This document shows, one piece after another, positions 26,454 to 36,034 of a DNA stretch of 64,000 bases (position 1 is its first letter; every line of letters starts with the position of its first letter). The notes under the pieces were generated by a model. It ran no database searches. It was not told where the DNA came from and saw only the letters and a program-made list of their open reading frames with translations. This DNA comes from CAYRFQ01 sp964423615 (GTDB taxonomy: Bacteria; Planctomycetota; Planctomycetia; Gemmatales; Gemmataceae). Where the stretch lies: positions 1-64,000 of the forward strand of contig CAYRFQ010000008.1 of assembly GCA_964423615.1 (NCBI GenBank), in the 5' to 3' direction. A program made the translations under genes and the position numbers.

Positions 26454-28327
26454 AGGCTTCCAACGTAGTCGATGAGGTCCGCTAATTCAGCCTTGGTCAA
26501 CCGATGGGCTCGACCGTGCTTTTTCCGCGAGTTGTAACGAGTGAAAATCGCAATCAGTGACTCCGCTCTGCCATCATGCAAATACGGCCCTGACGCTGCC
26601 ACTCCAAGAAGCGACGGCGTATCGAACTCGGCATCGGTGTCCTGGATTCGGGCCGTGCCGACGTCGTGGACGTTTCCATCTTGGAAAGTCTTACCCGCAT
26701 GACATCGTCTGCAACCGGCCTTCCCAAAGAACAACGTCTTCCCTCGCGCGACAGCAGCTTTTTTCGAGGCGACTTTCCTTGTGCGGGGAACAGAGAGTGA
26801 TCTCAGGTAAGCCACGAGATCGCGAAGTTCCTTCCGTGACGGCTCGTAATGATGAGCGAGGCGGAGCGTTCCCCGGCTTCGATCCAGCAACGTCGCTGTT
26901 TCTCCATGCCATCCGTAAGGTCCAGTCCTCCCCACGCCCAGCAAAGAGCGAGTGTTCATCGGATTCCCGACTCCGTTCCGTGTGAGATCCCACTGAAGCC
27001 CGTCGGTGTGGCCACCGGGATGACAACTCGCACAACTGAATTGCTGGAACTGGGTGAGCCTCGCCGAGTGAAACAGTTGCTCGCCACGTCGCGCCGAATC
27101 CGGCTTTTTTCCACCGAGCGAAATCGTCTTTCGAACTGTCAAACTCGGCGCATCGATCACCGTCAAACTGTCGTCGAGATAATTACTTACAACCAGAGTC
27201 TTGCCATCACCCGAGAAAGCCATTCGGCGCGGATTCCTCCCCGTGGGAATAGCTTTCCGAATCGCGAGGCGGGCTTGACTGATGTCGATCGACACTGGCG
27301 AGTCAGCTTGGTCCGCTGCGCCATATGGTTTACGAGCCTCGGCTTGACGAACACGATCCAGGACCGCTTGACGTCGTACCACCAACAATTGGTCTGTCCC
27401 TCCGCTCGTCACGAAAAACGACTTTTTATCGGAGCCGACAAGTAAATCGGTCGGATCGGCAGCCCCCGACGTTGGTCGATCCAGAGAGATCGGGACTGCT
27501 TGGCGATGGCTGTCCGTGAAACTCCCAAGAGCGTTCGAAAACACCCAGCCTTGAATCAACTGGGTTGCGGCAAGATTCGTTTTCGGAATCTGATAAGCAA
27601 CAAATGGTTCGGATACGTTTCGTTTCCCGCATGGAAGTGTCACGATCCGAGTTGGGTTTGTCGCGTTCGGTAGCTCCCAAGATGTTCCACGCCATTGCCT
27701 CTTCCCTGATGGCAAGACATTCACACGAGCGACTCCCGGACCTTTCGAAAGAACAAACACCGCCGGACGAACGTGTTTCCCCATCATCCAGGTGCCAAAC
27801 GCTAGACTAGCCGGATGCAGCTTGAGCTTGAGAGAATCTCGCTCTCCCGTCAATAGATTGATCCGCTCGACCGTTTTGGCATCGTGGCACGCCACATAAA
27901 GCGTATCTCCATTCTCGCAACAGACATCCTGAGGTGCTTTCCCGACTTCAAAGCGGCTCCTGACTTTGTGCGTCTTGAGATCGACTTCCACAACGCAATC
28001 GTCGTGTTCGCAAACAACCCACAACGTGTTCCCGACACTTGCAAGGGACCGTGGCCCCTTCCCAACAACAATTTCTCGGTCGATTCGACCCTCCCTCAAA
28101 TCAACCACCGCTACCGAACTCCCCGAGGACAGAGCCACATACGCACGCACGCCATCGTGGTCCACGAACAAGCCTAGCGGGTTCTTGAAGTTGGTGATGG
28201 TAGCTGTTTCGGCCTCATTACCTGTCGAATCGAATTTCGGGCCCGGATCCGTAAAACATAATCGAGATGAACCTACCAACAGACCCAGGACACAAAACCC
28301 AACTCCAAGTTTGAGGAAAGTTGTCAT
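26450..28327 (-). CDS. Exported beta-propeller protein with two haem c sites
   Basis: 625 residues: a signal peptide (LKLGVGFCVLGLLVGSS), then a YVTN/lactonase-type beta propeller over about 40-400 (VALSSGSSVAVVDLREG, TLVVSNYLDDSLTVIDAPSL), then a cytochrome-peroxidase-like module with two haem sites, CASCH and CRRCH. The downstream segment DTPSLLGVAASGPYLHDGRA is typical of MauG/di-haem peroxidase relatives. It is periplasmic, and electron transfer or radical chemistry is inferred from the haems; the substrate is unknown. Its ATG overlaps the TAA of the upstream 1122-residue haem protein as TAATG, which implies translational coupling. Confidence 0.88.
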   Translation of the reverse strand: MTTFLKLGVGFCVLGLLVGSSRLCFTDPGPKFDSTGNEAETATITNFKNPLGLFVDHDGVRAYVALSSGSSVAVVDLREGRIDREIVVGKGPRSLASVGNTLWVVCEHDDCVVEVDLKTHKVRSRFEVGKAPQDVCCENGDTLYVACHDAKTVERINLLTGERDSLKLKLHPASLAFGTWMMGKHVRPAVFVLSKGPGVARVNVLPSGKRQWRGTSWELPNATNPTRIVTLPCGKRNVSEPFVAYQIPKTNLAATQLIQGWVFSNALGSFTDSHRQAVPISLDRPTSGAADPTDLLVGSDKKSFFVTSGGTDQLLVVRRQAVLDRVRQAEARKPYGAADQADSPVSIDISQARLAIRKAIPTGRNPRRMAFSGDGKTLVVSNYLDDSLTVIDAPSLTVRKTISLGGKKPDSARRGEQLFHSARLTQFQQFSCASCHPGGHTDGLQWDLTRNGVGNPMNTRSLLGVGRTGPYGWHGETATLLDRSRGTLRLAHHYEPSRKELRDLVAYLRSLSVPRTRKVASKKAAVARGKTLFFGKAGCRRCHAGKTFQDGNVHDVGTARIQDTDAEFDTPSLLGVAASGPYLHDGRAESLIAIFTRYNSRKKHGRAHRLTKAELADLIDYVGSL

Positions 28328-31300
28328 TATTTCTCCACAGTCGGATATTGCAGAATTCGGTCCGGATCACGGAACCGGCCATAGAGGACCTTGTCATCGC
28401 CTCTCGACCAACACTCGAAGACAAAGCGGTTATTCCCTTTCTTGAGTTCCACCGGAATTTGGAATTGATCGGCCCTCGCTTTTCCACTGGAGCCGACATA
28501 GTTCCTGATCACCCGATCGTCGAACCAGACCTTGGTTGAAGAATTGGTTCCAAGCAATAAAGTCGTCTTCATGGCTTTGGGTGCAACCACCTCAACAACG
28601 ACGAGGACCGACTCTGCTCGGCGTCTCTTCAGTTCCGGCAATTGCAACTTTCCCGTAACAGGTATCGGCACAGTTCGAGAAAGGGCCTTAACGTTCCCCT
28701 TTCTAGACACAAGATCCCGAGCTTGAATCCGCCCAAGCTGGACCGGCCCGACCAACGTCATCGATGGAGGGAACGGGTGGGCCATCGTGTAACGGACCAA
28801 GTCCCGGAAATTCTGGACAGACATGTTGTAAGCAAGGCCTTCCGGCATGACCGACTTTTCTACAATCTTTCGCCGAGCCACATCCTTCTTCAACAGAACC
28901 TTGACGGCATCGTTTTCGGCCTTCAACGTTAGACTCTGGTCGTCCTCGTTTACGAGCAACCCGGATTCCAAACGCCCATTTTTCAACTGAACAATGTGAT
29001 TGTAGTAAGGCTTCCCAATGACCCGATTGGGGTCAATGACGTTGATGACCATATAGTCGATTTCACGCGACGCACCATCAAGATTCGGACCGACCTTCGC
29101 GCCCTTACCGTCGAACGTATGACATTTCGCACACGTCTTTTCGAACACGAGACGCCCCCGGTGGAACGACGCACCGCCCTTGTCGAGTTCGGCATACATT
29201 TTCCCGATCAGTTGTTGGAGTTCCTTGGGAGTTTTGCGGTAACGCCCCCAAACCGTTTCGATCCGCTTGTTGAGTCCGGAGTCTTCAAACGACCGAATTC
29301 GAAGGATCGTGTTGTCCGAAAGGTCCCCTCGGGCAATCTTCTTATCACCGACTCGATCCAACAGCATCCGCGCCCAGTTTTTTCGGCTCGAAAGCATGTT
29401 CACAACTTCGGTTTTGAGAGCCTGGGGATATTTTTCCCAGCCTGAAAGAATTTGCTCGCCAATCTCTCCCCCCTCGAAGTTGGACAAGGCGCGACAAGCC
29501 CGTTCCCGCACTTTCTGGTTCTCACCCGGTTTCATGACCAGTTGCGTCAACAGCGAAGCCGCTCCCTTGGGTTGAGCAAGGGCCAAATCGTCGATCGCCT
29601 CAACTCGAATCACCACCTTGGCGCTCACGTCCCTAGCGATCTTCAATGCAAGTGCGATGGCCTGTTTGTCCTGAAAGTTCACAGCAAGTCGTCGTGCAAG
29701 TTCCTTCACTCTTGGGCTGTTATCCCGAACCAGCGCCGAAAAGACTCGCCTCCATTCGGCGGGCGGAGACAGCTGTCGATTCTTGAGAGCTGCTAGCATC
29801 CCTTCCAGGCCTCGCTCTCGAACGAGCGAATCGTCCACACGACCCAGGAACGAAACACAAGCCGCGATGGCCTCTTTGTTTCCCGTCGTGGCAAGCCGGC
29901 GGAGTGTCCGTGGGACAATTTCGTTCGTTGCCAGAGGATTCCCCGAAGCATTGTCCGCCAACCACTCCAGGGGAACTTGGTAAGTCCGAGCCACGCGTGG
30001 TTCGTAAGCCAACCAAATCATCAATGGCAAGAACCGGTCTTTCGCATCTTTCTTGTGCGCCATCAAGTTGTGCAATATCGGTAACACATCTTGTTTCTTG
30101 AGTTGTTGGCACGTACTCGCCAGTTGCAAACGCACCTCGGGTGAAGGATCGTCCTTGGCCATTTGCGTCAGTCGCTTCAAGAAAACCGGGCTGACTTCTC
30201 CAGCCTCTCCCAACAACCGAACGCCCCATGACCGAATCCACTTGTTCTTGTGAGCCAAAGCCAATTGAGCCGCCGATTCGTCGAAGCCGTCCGAGGCATA
30301 TAAAGCCCACAGTTTTCGGAGCGTCAATACGTCATCTTTTGAACCCGCAAGGGCTTTCTTCAAGAATTCGCGACTGCCATCATCGCTCCGTTCGTGCAGA
30401 AGACGCTGGGCAGTTCGATACCAGTAGGGATTATCGTTATCCAACAGAGACACGAGTTGTTTGGTGGTTGCGTCAGTCAGATCTTTCGTTTTACTCGGTT
30501 TGAAGTTCGTTCGAGCGATCCGATAAAGCCGCCCACGTTTCTTGTCCCAACTATCCGGATGAGCTTGGTGGCAAGGATTTTGGTCGTGCCAGTCGATGAC
30601 ATAAATCGCACCATCGGGTCCCCACCGCAAATTGATCGGTCGGAAGTTCTTATCATTCGAGACTAGAAAGTCCGGCGCGTCCCCTGCGCGAAACGTCGAC
30701 CCCGCGCGGCGGAGAACGTCGCGTTTGAGCGAGCAACCGTGGATACTCCCCATGATCACGCTACCCCGATAGGCTTCAGGCACATGGTCGCCTTGAAGGA
30801 CCATCAATCCGGCATGAGCCCAACCGCTTACGCGATGGTGGGTATGGTCGCAACTCTCGGGCAGCAGACCATACGCGTATGGGTTGAAACTCGAACCAGC
30901 CTGTCGTTTGTACGTGCCACCAGGAACCATGTGGAAAAGGTGAGGGATGACGCAGCACACAAGATGACACTGACCCCACTGGTCGAAATCCATTCCCCAA
31001 GGGTTACTCGTACCCTCGGCAAACACCTCGAATTTCTTGGTCTCAGGAGTGTATCGCCACACAGCAGCATTGAGCCGAACATCTCCCACCTTGGAACGTG
31101 TGAAAACACCGTGCAGACCATAAAGCTTGCTATCTGGACCCCACTGAAACGTATTGAGCGTTTCGTGCGTGTCCTGACTCCCAAAGCCCTTCAGTAAAAT
31201 GTCCTGCTTGTCGCATTTGCCGTCACCGTCGGTGTCCTGAAGAAAAAACAAATACGGTGGTGCTCCCAGATACACACCTCCGTTACCGACCTCAATGCCA

Positions 31301-31695
31301 CTCGCCAAATCCCACCGGTGTGGAAGATGTTTTCCTTCGGCCCAAATAGTCACCTTGTCGCACTTACCGTCGCCGTTTGTATCTTCAAGAATCTTGATCC
31401 GATCGCGTGGTTTTTTCCCAGGAGGCGTGCGTTTGGGATACTCAAAGTTCTCTACCACCCAAATTCTTCCCCGTTCGTCGATCGTGAACGCAATTGGGTT
31501 GATCAGATCGGGCTCACCTGCAAAAAGGTTCGCTTGGTAGCCTTCAGCGATTTCAAAACGTTTGACGGTCTCGGTGGGTTTGAGGTAGGGCTGCCCCGAG
31601 GCTTTGCGGTTGTCAAAGCCAAATTGTCTTTGGCCGAGACTGGGACAGCAGCAAATCAATAAAGCTAGTAGCGGGAGAAAAAATCGGGCAGGCAT
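28327..31695 (-). CDS. Planctomycete large haem protein: dehydrogenase-like N-terminus, HEAT repeats, C-terminal haem-binding domain
   Basis: 1122 residues with a signal peptide (RFFLPLLALLICCCPSLG). Residues about 40-410 match the membrane-bound-dehydrogenase-type propeller (TIGR02604): FAGEPDLINPIAFTIDERG, TNGDGKCDKVTIWAEG. A helical HEAT-like region follows (about 430-830). Near residue 845 comes the TIGR02603-type haem domain: CAKCH, GPNLDGASREIDYMVINVID, MPEGLAYNMSVQNFRDLV. A last beta-rich domain carries the C-terminus. Such proteins are abundant in planctomycetes and thought to act in carbohydrate oxidation. ATG 31695 has GGAG eight bases upstream; GTG 31704 is the alternative. It is coupled to the 26450 gene. 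Confidence 0.9.
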   Translation of the reverse strand: MPARFFLPLLALLICCCPSLGQRQFGFDNRKASGQPYLKPTETVKRFEIAEGYQANLFAGEPDLINPIAFTIDERGRIWVVENFEYPKRTPPGKKPRDRIKILEDTNGDGKCDKVTIWAEGKHLPHRWDLASGIEVGNGGVYLGAPPYLFFLQDTDGDGKCDKQDILLKGFGSQDTHETLNTFQWGPDSKLYGLHGVFTRSKVGDVRLNAAVWRYTPETKKFEVFAEGTSNPWGMDFDQWGQCHLVCCVIPHLFHMVPGGTYKRQAGSSFNPYAYGLLPESCDHTHHRVSGWAHAGLMVLQGDHVPEAYRGSVIMGSIHGCSLKRDVLRRAGSTFRAGDAPDFLVSNDKNFRPINLRWGPDGAIYVIDWHDQNPCHQAHPDSWDKKRGRLYRIARTNFKPSKTKDLTDATTKQLVSLLDNDNPYWYRTAQRLLHERSDDGSREFLKKALAGSKDDVLTLRKLWALYASDGFDESAAQLALAHKNKWIRSWGVRLLGEAGEVSPVFLKRLTQMAKDDPSPEVRLQLASTCQQLKKQDVLPILHNLMAHKKDAKDRFLPLMIWLAYEPRVARTYQVPLEWLADNASGNPLATNEIVPRTLRRLATTGNKEAIAACVSFLGRVDDSLVRERGLEGMLAALKNRQLSPPAEWRRVFSALVRDNSPRVKELARRLAVNFQDKQAIALALKIARDVSAKVVIRVEAIDDLALAQPKGAASLLTQLVMKPGENQKVRERACRALSNFEGGEIGEQILSGWEKYPQALKTEVVNMLSSRKNWARMLLDRVGDKKIARGDLSDNTILRIRSFEDSGLNKRIETVWGRYRKTPKELQQLIGKMYAELDKGGASFHRGRLVFEKTCAKCHTFDGKGAKVGPNLDGASREIDYMVINVIDPNRVIGKPYYNHIVQLKNGRLESGLLVNEDDQSLTLKAENDAVKVLLKKDVARRKIVEKSVMPEGLAYNMSVQNFRDLVRYTMAHPFPPSMTLVGPVQLGRIQARDLVSRKGNVKALSRTVPIPVTGKLQLPELKRRRAESVLVVVEVVAPKAMKTTLLLGTNSSTKVWFDDRVIRNYVGSSGKARADQFQIPVELKKGNNRFVFECWSRGDDKVLYGRFRDPDRILQYPTVEK

Positions 31696-32081
31696 AGAGC
31701 ACACTCCGGAAGAGGACGGATTTTCTAAGAATGATCAATGCAGGAATCTGGTTTCGGCAAGCCAACGAGAATCTTCCATGAACAAATGGTATTTAGTGGA
31801 TGATAGGCGAGGAGAATAACGGGCTCAAGGATTCGTCGAGGTTTCATTCAGATCCTTACTAAGAAACAATCGAACGGCTCAGGTTCGTGGTGATTTCAGG
31901 AACACGAATCATCAATGCGGCCATTTTGCCTCCCTCCAGGTAACACCCAATTTAGTCCCTTCCCCTTTCTGAACGTTCGCAAATTTTTGCGCACGTTCAG
32001 GATTGAGTCATCATCGACATCTTCAACCCAATCTTCAGTTCCTGCCCAGCCCGGCCCAATCGAGAGGACCAACGGCCCGTC
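31696..32081. other. Intergenic region, 386 bp
   Basis: Between two minus-strand genes. No hairpin-plus-T, repeat or RNA feature was recognised; it should contain the promoter of the 28327-31695 operon. Confidence 0.4.
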
Positions 32082-32984
32082 TTATCTTTGTGAACTGCTT
32101 ACTGCCAACGTCACCTCGAACGGCTCTCCGTCCGAAAACGACTTCGATTCCACATCAAACGTCCGCCTGGTGGCCCGACAACGTGTTCCTTCGATTTCGT
32201 ACTCGAGATAGGACCAAATTCCGGTCTGGGTGGTGCTTCCAGCACAAATCGCGGGAAATTGAGCCAATCGCTGTTGGAGAATGTGATAACCATGATGTCT
32301 GTGGCCATGAAGCCAAAGATTGATGTTCCCCACCGTTGCCACGGGTAAAACCAAATCCAGGTCCCGAAGCCTCCTCCAGGGCCGTTCTAGATACCCATTC
32401 GAAAGGCACAACGGATAATGCGTCACGAGTATGCGAGGACCATCGGGAAGTTCCGTGAGGAGCCGTTGGAGTCGCTCGGTTTGCGCGACCCCAACTCTTC
32501 CAGTTGCATCCCAAGGCCAAAGTGACGGGTGGGCCGAGTTGACCCCGATCAGCCAACATCCTCCAACTTCTTGGGCGAACGGATACGTTGCATCGTCAAC
32601 ACGAATCCCCTGTTGCCACGGAGCAAAGTGCTCTTCGAAGGCCCCAGACCTTGCAGCTGGTCCAGTGGGGTAGTCGTGATTACCCGGAACGGCAATTCCC
32701 TTCGTCGAACCATCCGCTCCCAGCAATGTGACAGCGTTCTGGAATTCCTCCTCGAACCCAAGGGCCGTAGCATCTCCCGAAAAGATGACGTGGTCGATGC
32801 TCCGACCCACTATTTCGGCTTTCAACGTGCGGAGCACCTGTTCGGCATGACGAAAGCGATATTTTCGACCCAAGACACGATGGTTGAGCCATCCTCCAAC
32901 CCTCCGGCTTGCAAAGTCTCGAAGTTGCCAGCGGCACTTGGGAGCCGTAACGTGAATGTCGCTCAGATGTGCAAATCGTATCAT
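32082..32984 (-). CDS. Calcineurin-like metallophosphoesterase
   Basis: 300 residues, no signal peptide. The two-metal site is complete: DIH near the start (FAHLSDIHVTAP), GDA (HVIFSGDATALG), GNHD (VPGNHDYPTG), a His in VTHYPL and GHRHH (LWLHGHRHHGYH). Family members hydrolyse phosphodiesters or monoesters such as cyclic nucleotides, nucleotides or lipids; nothing nearby specifies the substrate. ATG 32984 fits the family start (MIRFAHLSDIH); 38 further codons upstream are open but not conserved. It is divergent from the ferredoxin gene. Confidence 0.9.
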   Translation of the reverse strand: MIRFAHLSDIHVTAPKCRWQLRDFASRRVGGWLNHRVLGRKYRFRHAEQVLRTLKAEIVGRSIDHVIFSGDATALGFEEEFQNAVTLLGADGSTKGIAVPGNHDYPTGPAARSGAFEEHFAPWQQGIRVDDATYPFAQEVGGCWLIGVNSAHPSLWPWDATGRVGVAQTERLQRLLTELPDGPRILVTHYPLCLSNGYLERPWRRLRDLDLVLPVATVGNINLWLHGHRHHGYHILQQRLAQFPAICAGSTTQTGIWSYLEYEIEGTRCRATRRTFDVESKSFSDGEPFEVTLAVSSSQR

Positions 32985-33158
32985 CGAGGCTGCTTGGTTT
33001 CCGGTAAGGATTGTTTCGAGTAGGGTCAGAATTGGGTTTCGGGTTTTCCCAGGAGGTCCATAGACCCCATTTAATTCGCTTCCTATAATTGACGACAACT
33101 CCTGAGAGGCGAGGGAGTCGGCTCGCCGACGCTACTATTCTATAAGGTTTGTTCGACC

Positions 33159-33521
33159 ATGCCGAAGGTCACATTTGTCAACGAAAAGACCGACGTCGAA
33201 GTCGATGCCGGTGCCAACCTCCGAAAGTCCGCCTTGTCCAACGGGGTGCAAGTCTACGACGGCCCCACACGTTGGTTCAATTGTATGGGACACGGTACGT
33301 GTGGGACTTGCATGGTTCTCGTGAAGGAAGGCAAAGAAAACCTCAGCCCCAAAACCTTGATCGAGAAGATGTCATTCATGCTGAGCTTGGCCGTTGTCGG
33401 TCACGAAGAAGAGGCACGGCTTTCCTGTCAGACCCGTGTTCTCGGCGACTGTAAGGTCCAAACGACCGGATTTAACTGGACCGGCGAAAACTTCTGGCAA
33501 AAGCCGTATCCAAACAAATAA
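33159..33521 (+). CDS. 2Fe-2S ferredoxin
   Basis: 120 residues of plant/adrenodoxin-type ferredoxin fold. The cluster ligands are NCMGHGTCGTC (spacing Cx5Cx2C) and a fourth Cys in LSCQTRVLGDC. A C-terminal tail rich in aromatic residues (FNWTGENFWQKPYP) is distinctive. It is a small soluble electron carrier. No reductase or oxygenase partner lies beside it; the only neighbours are a metallophosphoesterase and a sulfatase. No strong Shine-Dalgarno precedes the ATG. Confidence 0.92.
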   Translation: MPKVTFVNEKTDVEVDAGANLRKSALSNGVQVYDGPTRWFNCMGHGTCGTCMVLVKEGKENLSPKTLIEKMSFMLSLAVVGHEEEARLSCQTRVLGDCKVQTTGFNWTGENFWQKPYPNK

Positions 33522-33960
33522 AATCCTGAAACACTATGGTCATCCTGATTTGGGAATCCTCGTCGATCGGATGCACCCCGAGTAGCAGACATATTCCGTG
33601 TGCCGTCCGCTTCTTTTCAGGACCTCGGCACTGCGCACTCGGTACGGCACACAGAAAACCCTAACTTAAATGTTGTCCGGTAGTTCTGTTAGTCGTGACT
33701 CCACGCGGCTCAATTGGAATTACCAGCCGGACAACTAATGCTGTTCCGTTCCCAGCCTCGCATAAGTTTCGGCTCCGATTGTAACCAGGGTTGGTTTGAT
33801 CTTGCGTGGGTAGCATTCCCACAATGCTGGCATACTGGTTTTGCAGAGCTAACAAAAGCTCGAAAAGGCACCTGAACACGAGTACGATTGTTACGCTGTT
33901 AAAAGGCCAGACCTTGTCGGTCGGTCATTCCACCTAGCGTCCGTACTCGAGCAACAAATA
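33522..33960. promoter_or_regulatory. Intergenic region with long-loop inverted repeat
   Basis: GTGTGCCGT (33598-33606) pairs perfectly with ACGGCACAC (33644-33652) across 37 bases. There is no T-tract, so it may be an RNA element or a transcript end of the ferredoxin gene. The remaining 300 bases show nothing. Confidence 0.4.
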
Positions 33961-35634
33961 ATGCGATACTCACTCACACTTTTGGCCTTCCTCTTGATTG
34001 GCTTGCCGACCTTAGCGGACAATCAAAAACCGAACATCGTCATCATCTTTGCCGATGACCTCGGCTACGGTGATGTTCGCTGTTACAACAAACAATCCAA
34101 GGTCGCGACGCCCAATCTTGACAACCTGGCACGGCAAGGAATGCGGTTCACAGATGCCCACAGCCCTTCGACCGTTTGCACACCGAGCCGATACAGTCTG
34201 CTTACAGGACGAATGGCTTTTCGCAACGGAATGCGAGGAGTCTTTACAGGTGCCGGTGGTCCCTGCCTGATCGAGGAAGGACGGCTGACGATAGCCGAAA
34301 TGTTACGACGAGCAGGCTACTCAACAGCCTGCTTCGGAAAATGGCACGTCGGCCTAACGTTCTTCGACAAGAAAGGCCAACCCATTCACCGCAATGGACT
34401 CAAAGCCGTCAAGCAAATTGACTATTCTCGCAAGATTCCAGATGCACCCATACACCGGGGCTTCGATCACTTTTTCGGGACGGCTTGCTGTCCCACCACA
34501 GATTGGCTTTACGCCTTCATCGATGGGGATCGAGTGCCAGTGCCACCCAAAGGGCTGCTCAACAAGAAACCATTGCCAAAACATCCCTATGCCAACGATT
34601 GTCGACCCGGAGTGATCGCTCCCAACTTCGATCTCCAGGAAGTCGACATGGTCTTTCTGAAGAAGTCACTCACTTTTCTGGAAAACCACGCTAAGAAAAC
34701 ACCCAAGAAACCTTTTTTCCTTCTGCACTGCACCCAAGCGGTCCACCTACCATCTTTCGCGGGTCAGAAGTTCCGAGGCAAAACCCAGGCGGGGCCTCAC
34801 GGCGATTTCATCTTCGAATTCGATTCCATCGTCGGCGAAATCATGAAAGGTCTGGACCGTCATGGTTTTGGAGAGAACACCCTGATCATCATCACCAGCG
34901 ACAATGGTCCCGAGGTAACTTCAGTCTTTTTCATGCGAGCGGACCACGGACATGATGGAGCCCATCCTTGGCGTGGTGTGAAACGTGATAACTGGGAAGG
35001 AGGTCACAGAGTCCCGTTCATCACTCGCTGGCCTGGGAAGATCAAGGCCGGAACTGTAAGCGATCAGACCCTTTGCCTCACCGACCTGATGGCTACTTGC
35101 GCTGCCATCGTTGATGAGAAACTACCGAACGACGCTGCCGAAGACAGTTTCAACATGCTACCGGTCCTTCTCGGAAAACAGGGAAAAACACCTGTCCGAG
35201 AATATACACTTCATCAAACAATGAGACTTGACCTCGCAATCCGGAACGGTCCCTGGGTGTATCTAGACCATAAAGGCTCGGGCGGGAATAGTTACCGCCG
35301 TGGACTCATGAAGAAGTATGCACTCCCAGAATTAGCTCCCAACGCCCCCGGCCAACTCTATAATTTGGACACAGACCCAGGACAACGTAAGAACCTCTAC
35401 TTCAAACATCCAGAGATCGTTAAGAAGTTGAAAACCAAATTGGAGTCATTCAAGAAAAGCGGCCGCAGCGTGCCAACACGTAACGCTGACAAACGCGGGA
35501 TTCCACCGCACTCTGTTGATACTCATTCAAGACTTTCACGACCATTCCAGTTGATAGAAAATAGAAAAATCACTCATCCCGCTCACTACCTCACGATGTT
35601 AGCGAATGCTATGGATCAAATGGCCACTCTGTAA
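33961..35634 (+). CDS. Exported sulfatase (formylglycine-dependent)
   Basis: 557 residues with a signal peptide (YSLTLLAFLLIGLPTLA). The metal site begins NIVIIFADDLGYGDVRCYN. The formylglycine motif CTPSRYSLLTGR (C-x-P-S-R) is intact, so maturation by a sulfatase-modifying enzyme is expected. GKWHVG, TSDNGPE and the HDGAHPWRGVKRDNWEGGHRVPF-like block complete the active site (quoted in part). It removes sulphate from sulphated polysaccharides or aryl esters in the periplasm. The last about 45 residues after KKSGRSVPTR do not look like sulfatase sequence and end right beside an A-like repeat. No modifying enzyme is in the window. Confidence 0.93.
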   Translation: MRYSLTLLAFLLIGLPTLADNQKPNIVIIFADDLGYGDVRCYNKQSKVATPNLDNLARQGMRFTDAHSPSTVCTPSRYSLLTGRMAFRNGMRGVFTGAGGPCLIEEGRLTIAEMLRRAGYSTACFGKWHVGLTFFDKKGQPIHRNGLKAVKQIDYSRKIPDAPIHRGFDHFFGTACCPTTDWLYAFIDGDRVPVPPKGLLNKKPLPKHPYANDCRPGVIAPNFDLQEVDMVFLKKSLTFLENHAKKTPKKPFFLLHCTQAVHLPSFAGQKFRGKTQAGPHGDFIFEFDSIVGEIMKGLDRHGFGENTLIIITSDNGPEVTSVFFMRADHGHDGAHPWRGVKRDNWEGGHRVPFITRWPGKIKAGTVSDQTLCLTDLMATCAAIVDEKLPNDAAEDSFNMLPVLLGKQGKTPVREYTLHQTMRLDLAIRNGPWVYLDHKGSGGNSYRRGLMKKYALPELAPNAPGQLYNLDTDPGQRKNLYFKHPEIVKKLKTKLESFKKSGRSVPTRNADKRGIPPHSVDTHSRLSRPFQLIENRKITHPAHYLTMLANAMDQMATL

Positions 35635-36034
35635 TAGCCGTGGGTAAACGCGAGCCCGGTTTGCTTTTTGTAAACTACAGTAATTTCCACCCAAACCGTG
35701 TGCTCCTTCCATGACCATACAAATCCAAAATCCGGAGGCATTCCCTGGAGTCCCATCTGGAAAAATCACGCATTGCGAGCTATGTCGTGTTTTTGTATAA
35801 CGACCTAAAAGATGGTAAGTTTGATTGTGGGGGGTGAAGGATTATTGAATTCACTCCACAACTGAAATGGCTCATTTCTCCACTCCCCAAAAAAACTGAG
35901 TGTCTTCTCTCCTCTCCCATTGAGCCGTAATTACATTGGCACTATATCTGTGTCCAAGACGTCTGTGCTGTAATGTAGACCGCTGAGTTCTCAGGGTCTG
36001 ACGTTAGAGCTACAGCACTCCAAGGAAATCGCCC
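35635..36034. other. Intergenic region, 400 bp
   Basis: Begins with TAGCCGTGGGTAAACGCGAG, which resembles the A-module core and directly abuts the sulfatase stop. A GGCTCA/TGAGCC pair lies at about 35869-35929. The promoter of the ABM-domain gene is expected at the right end. Confidence 0.4.
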
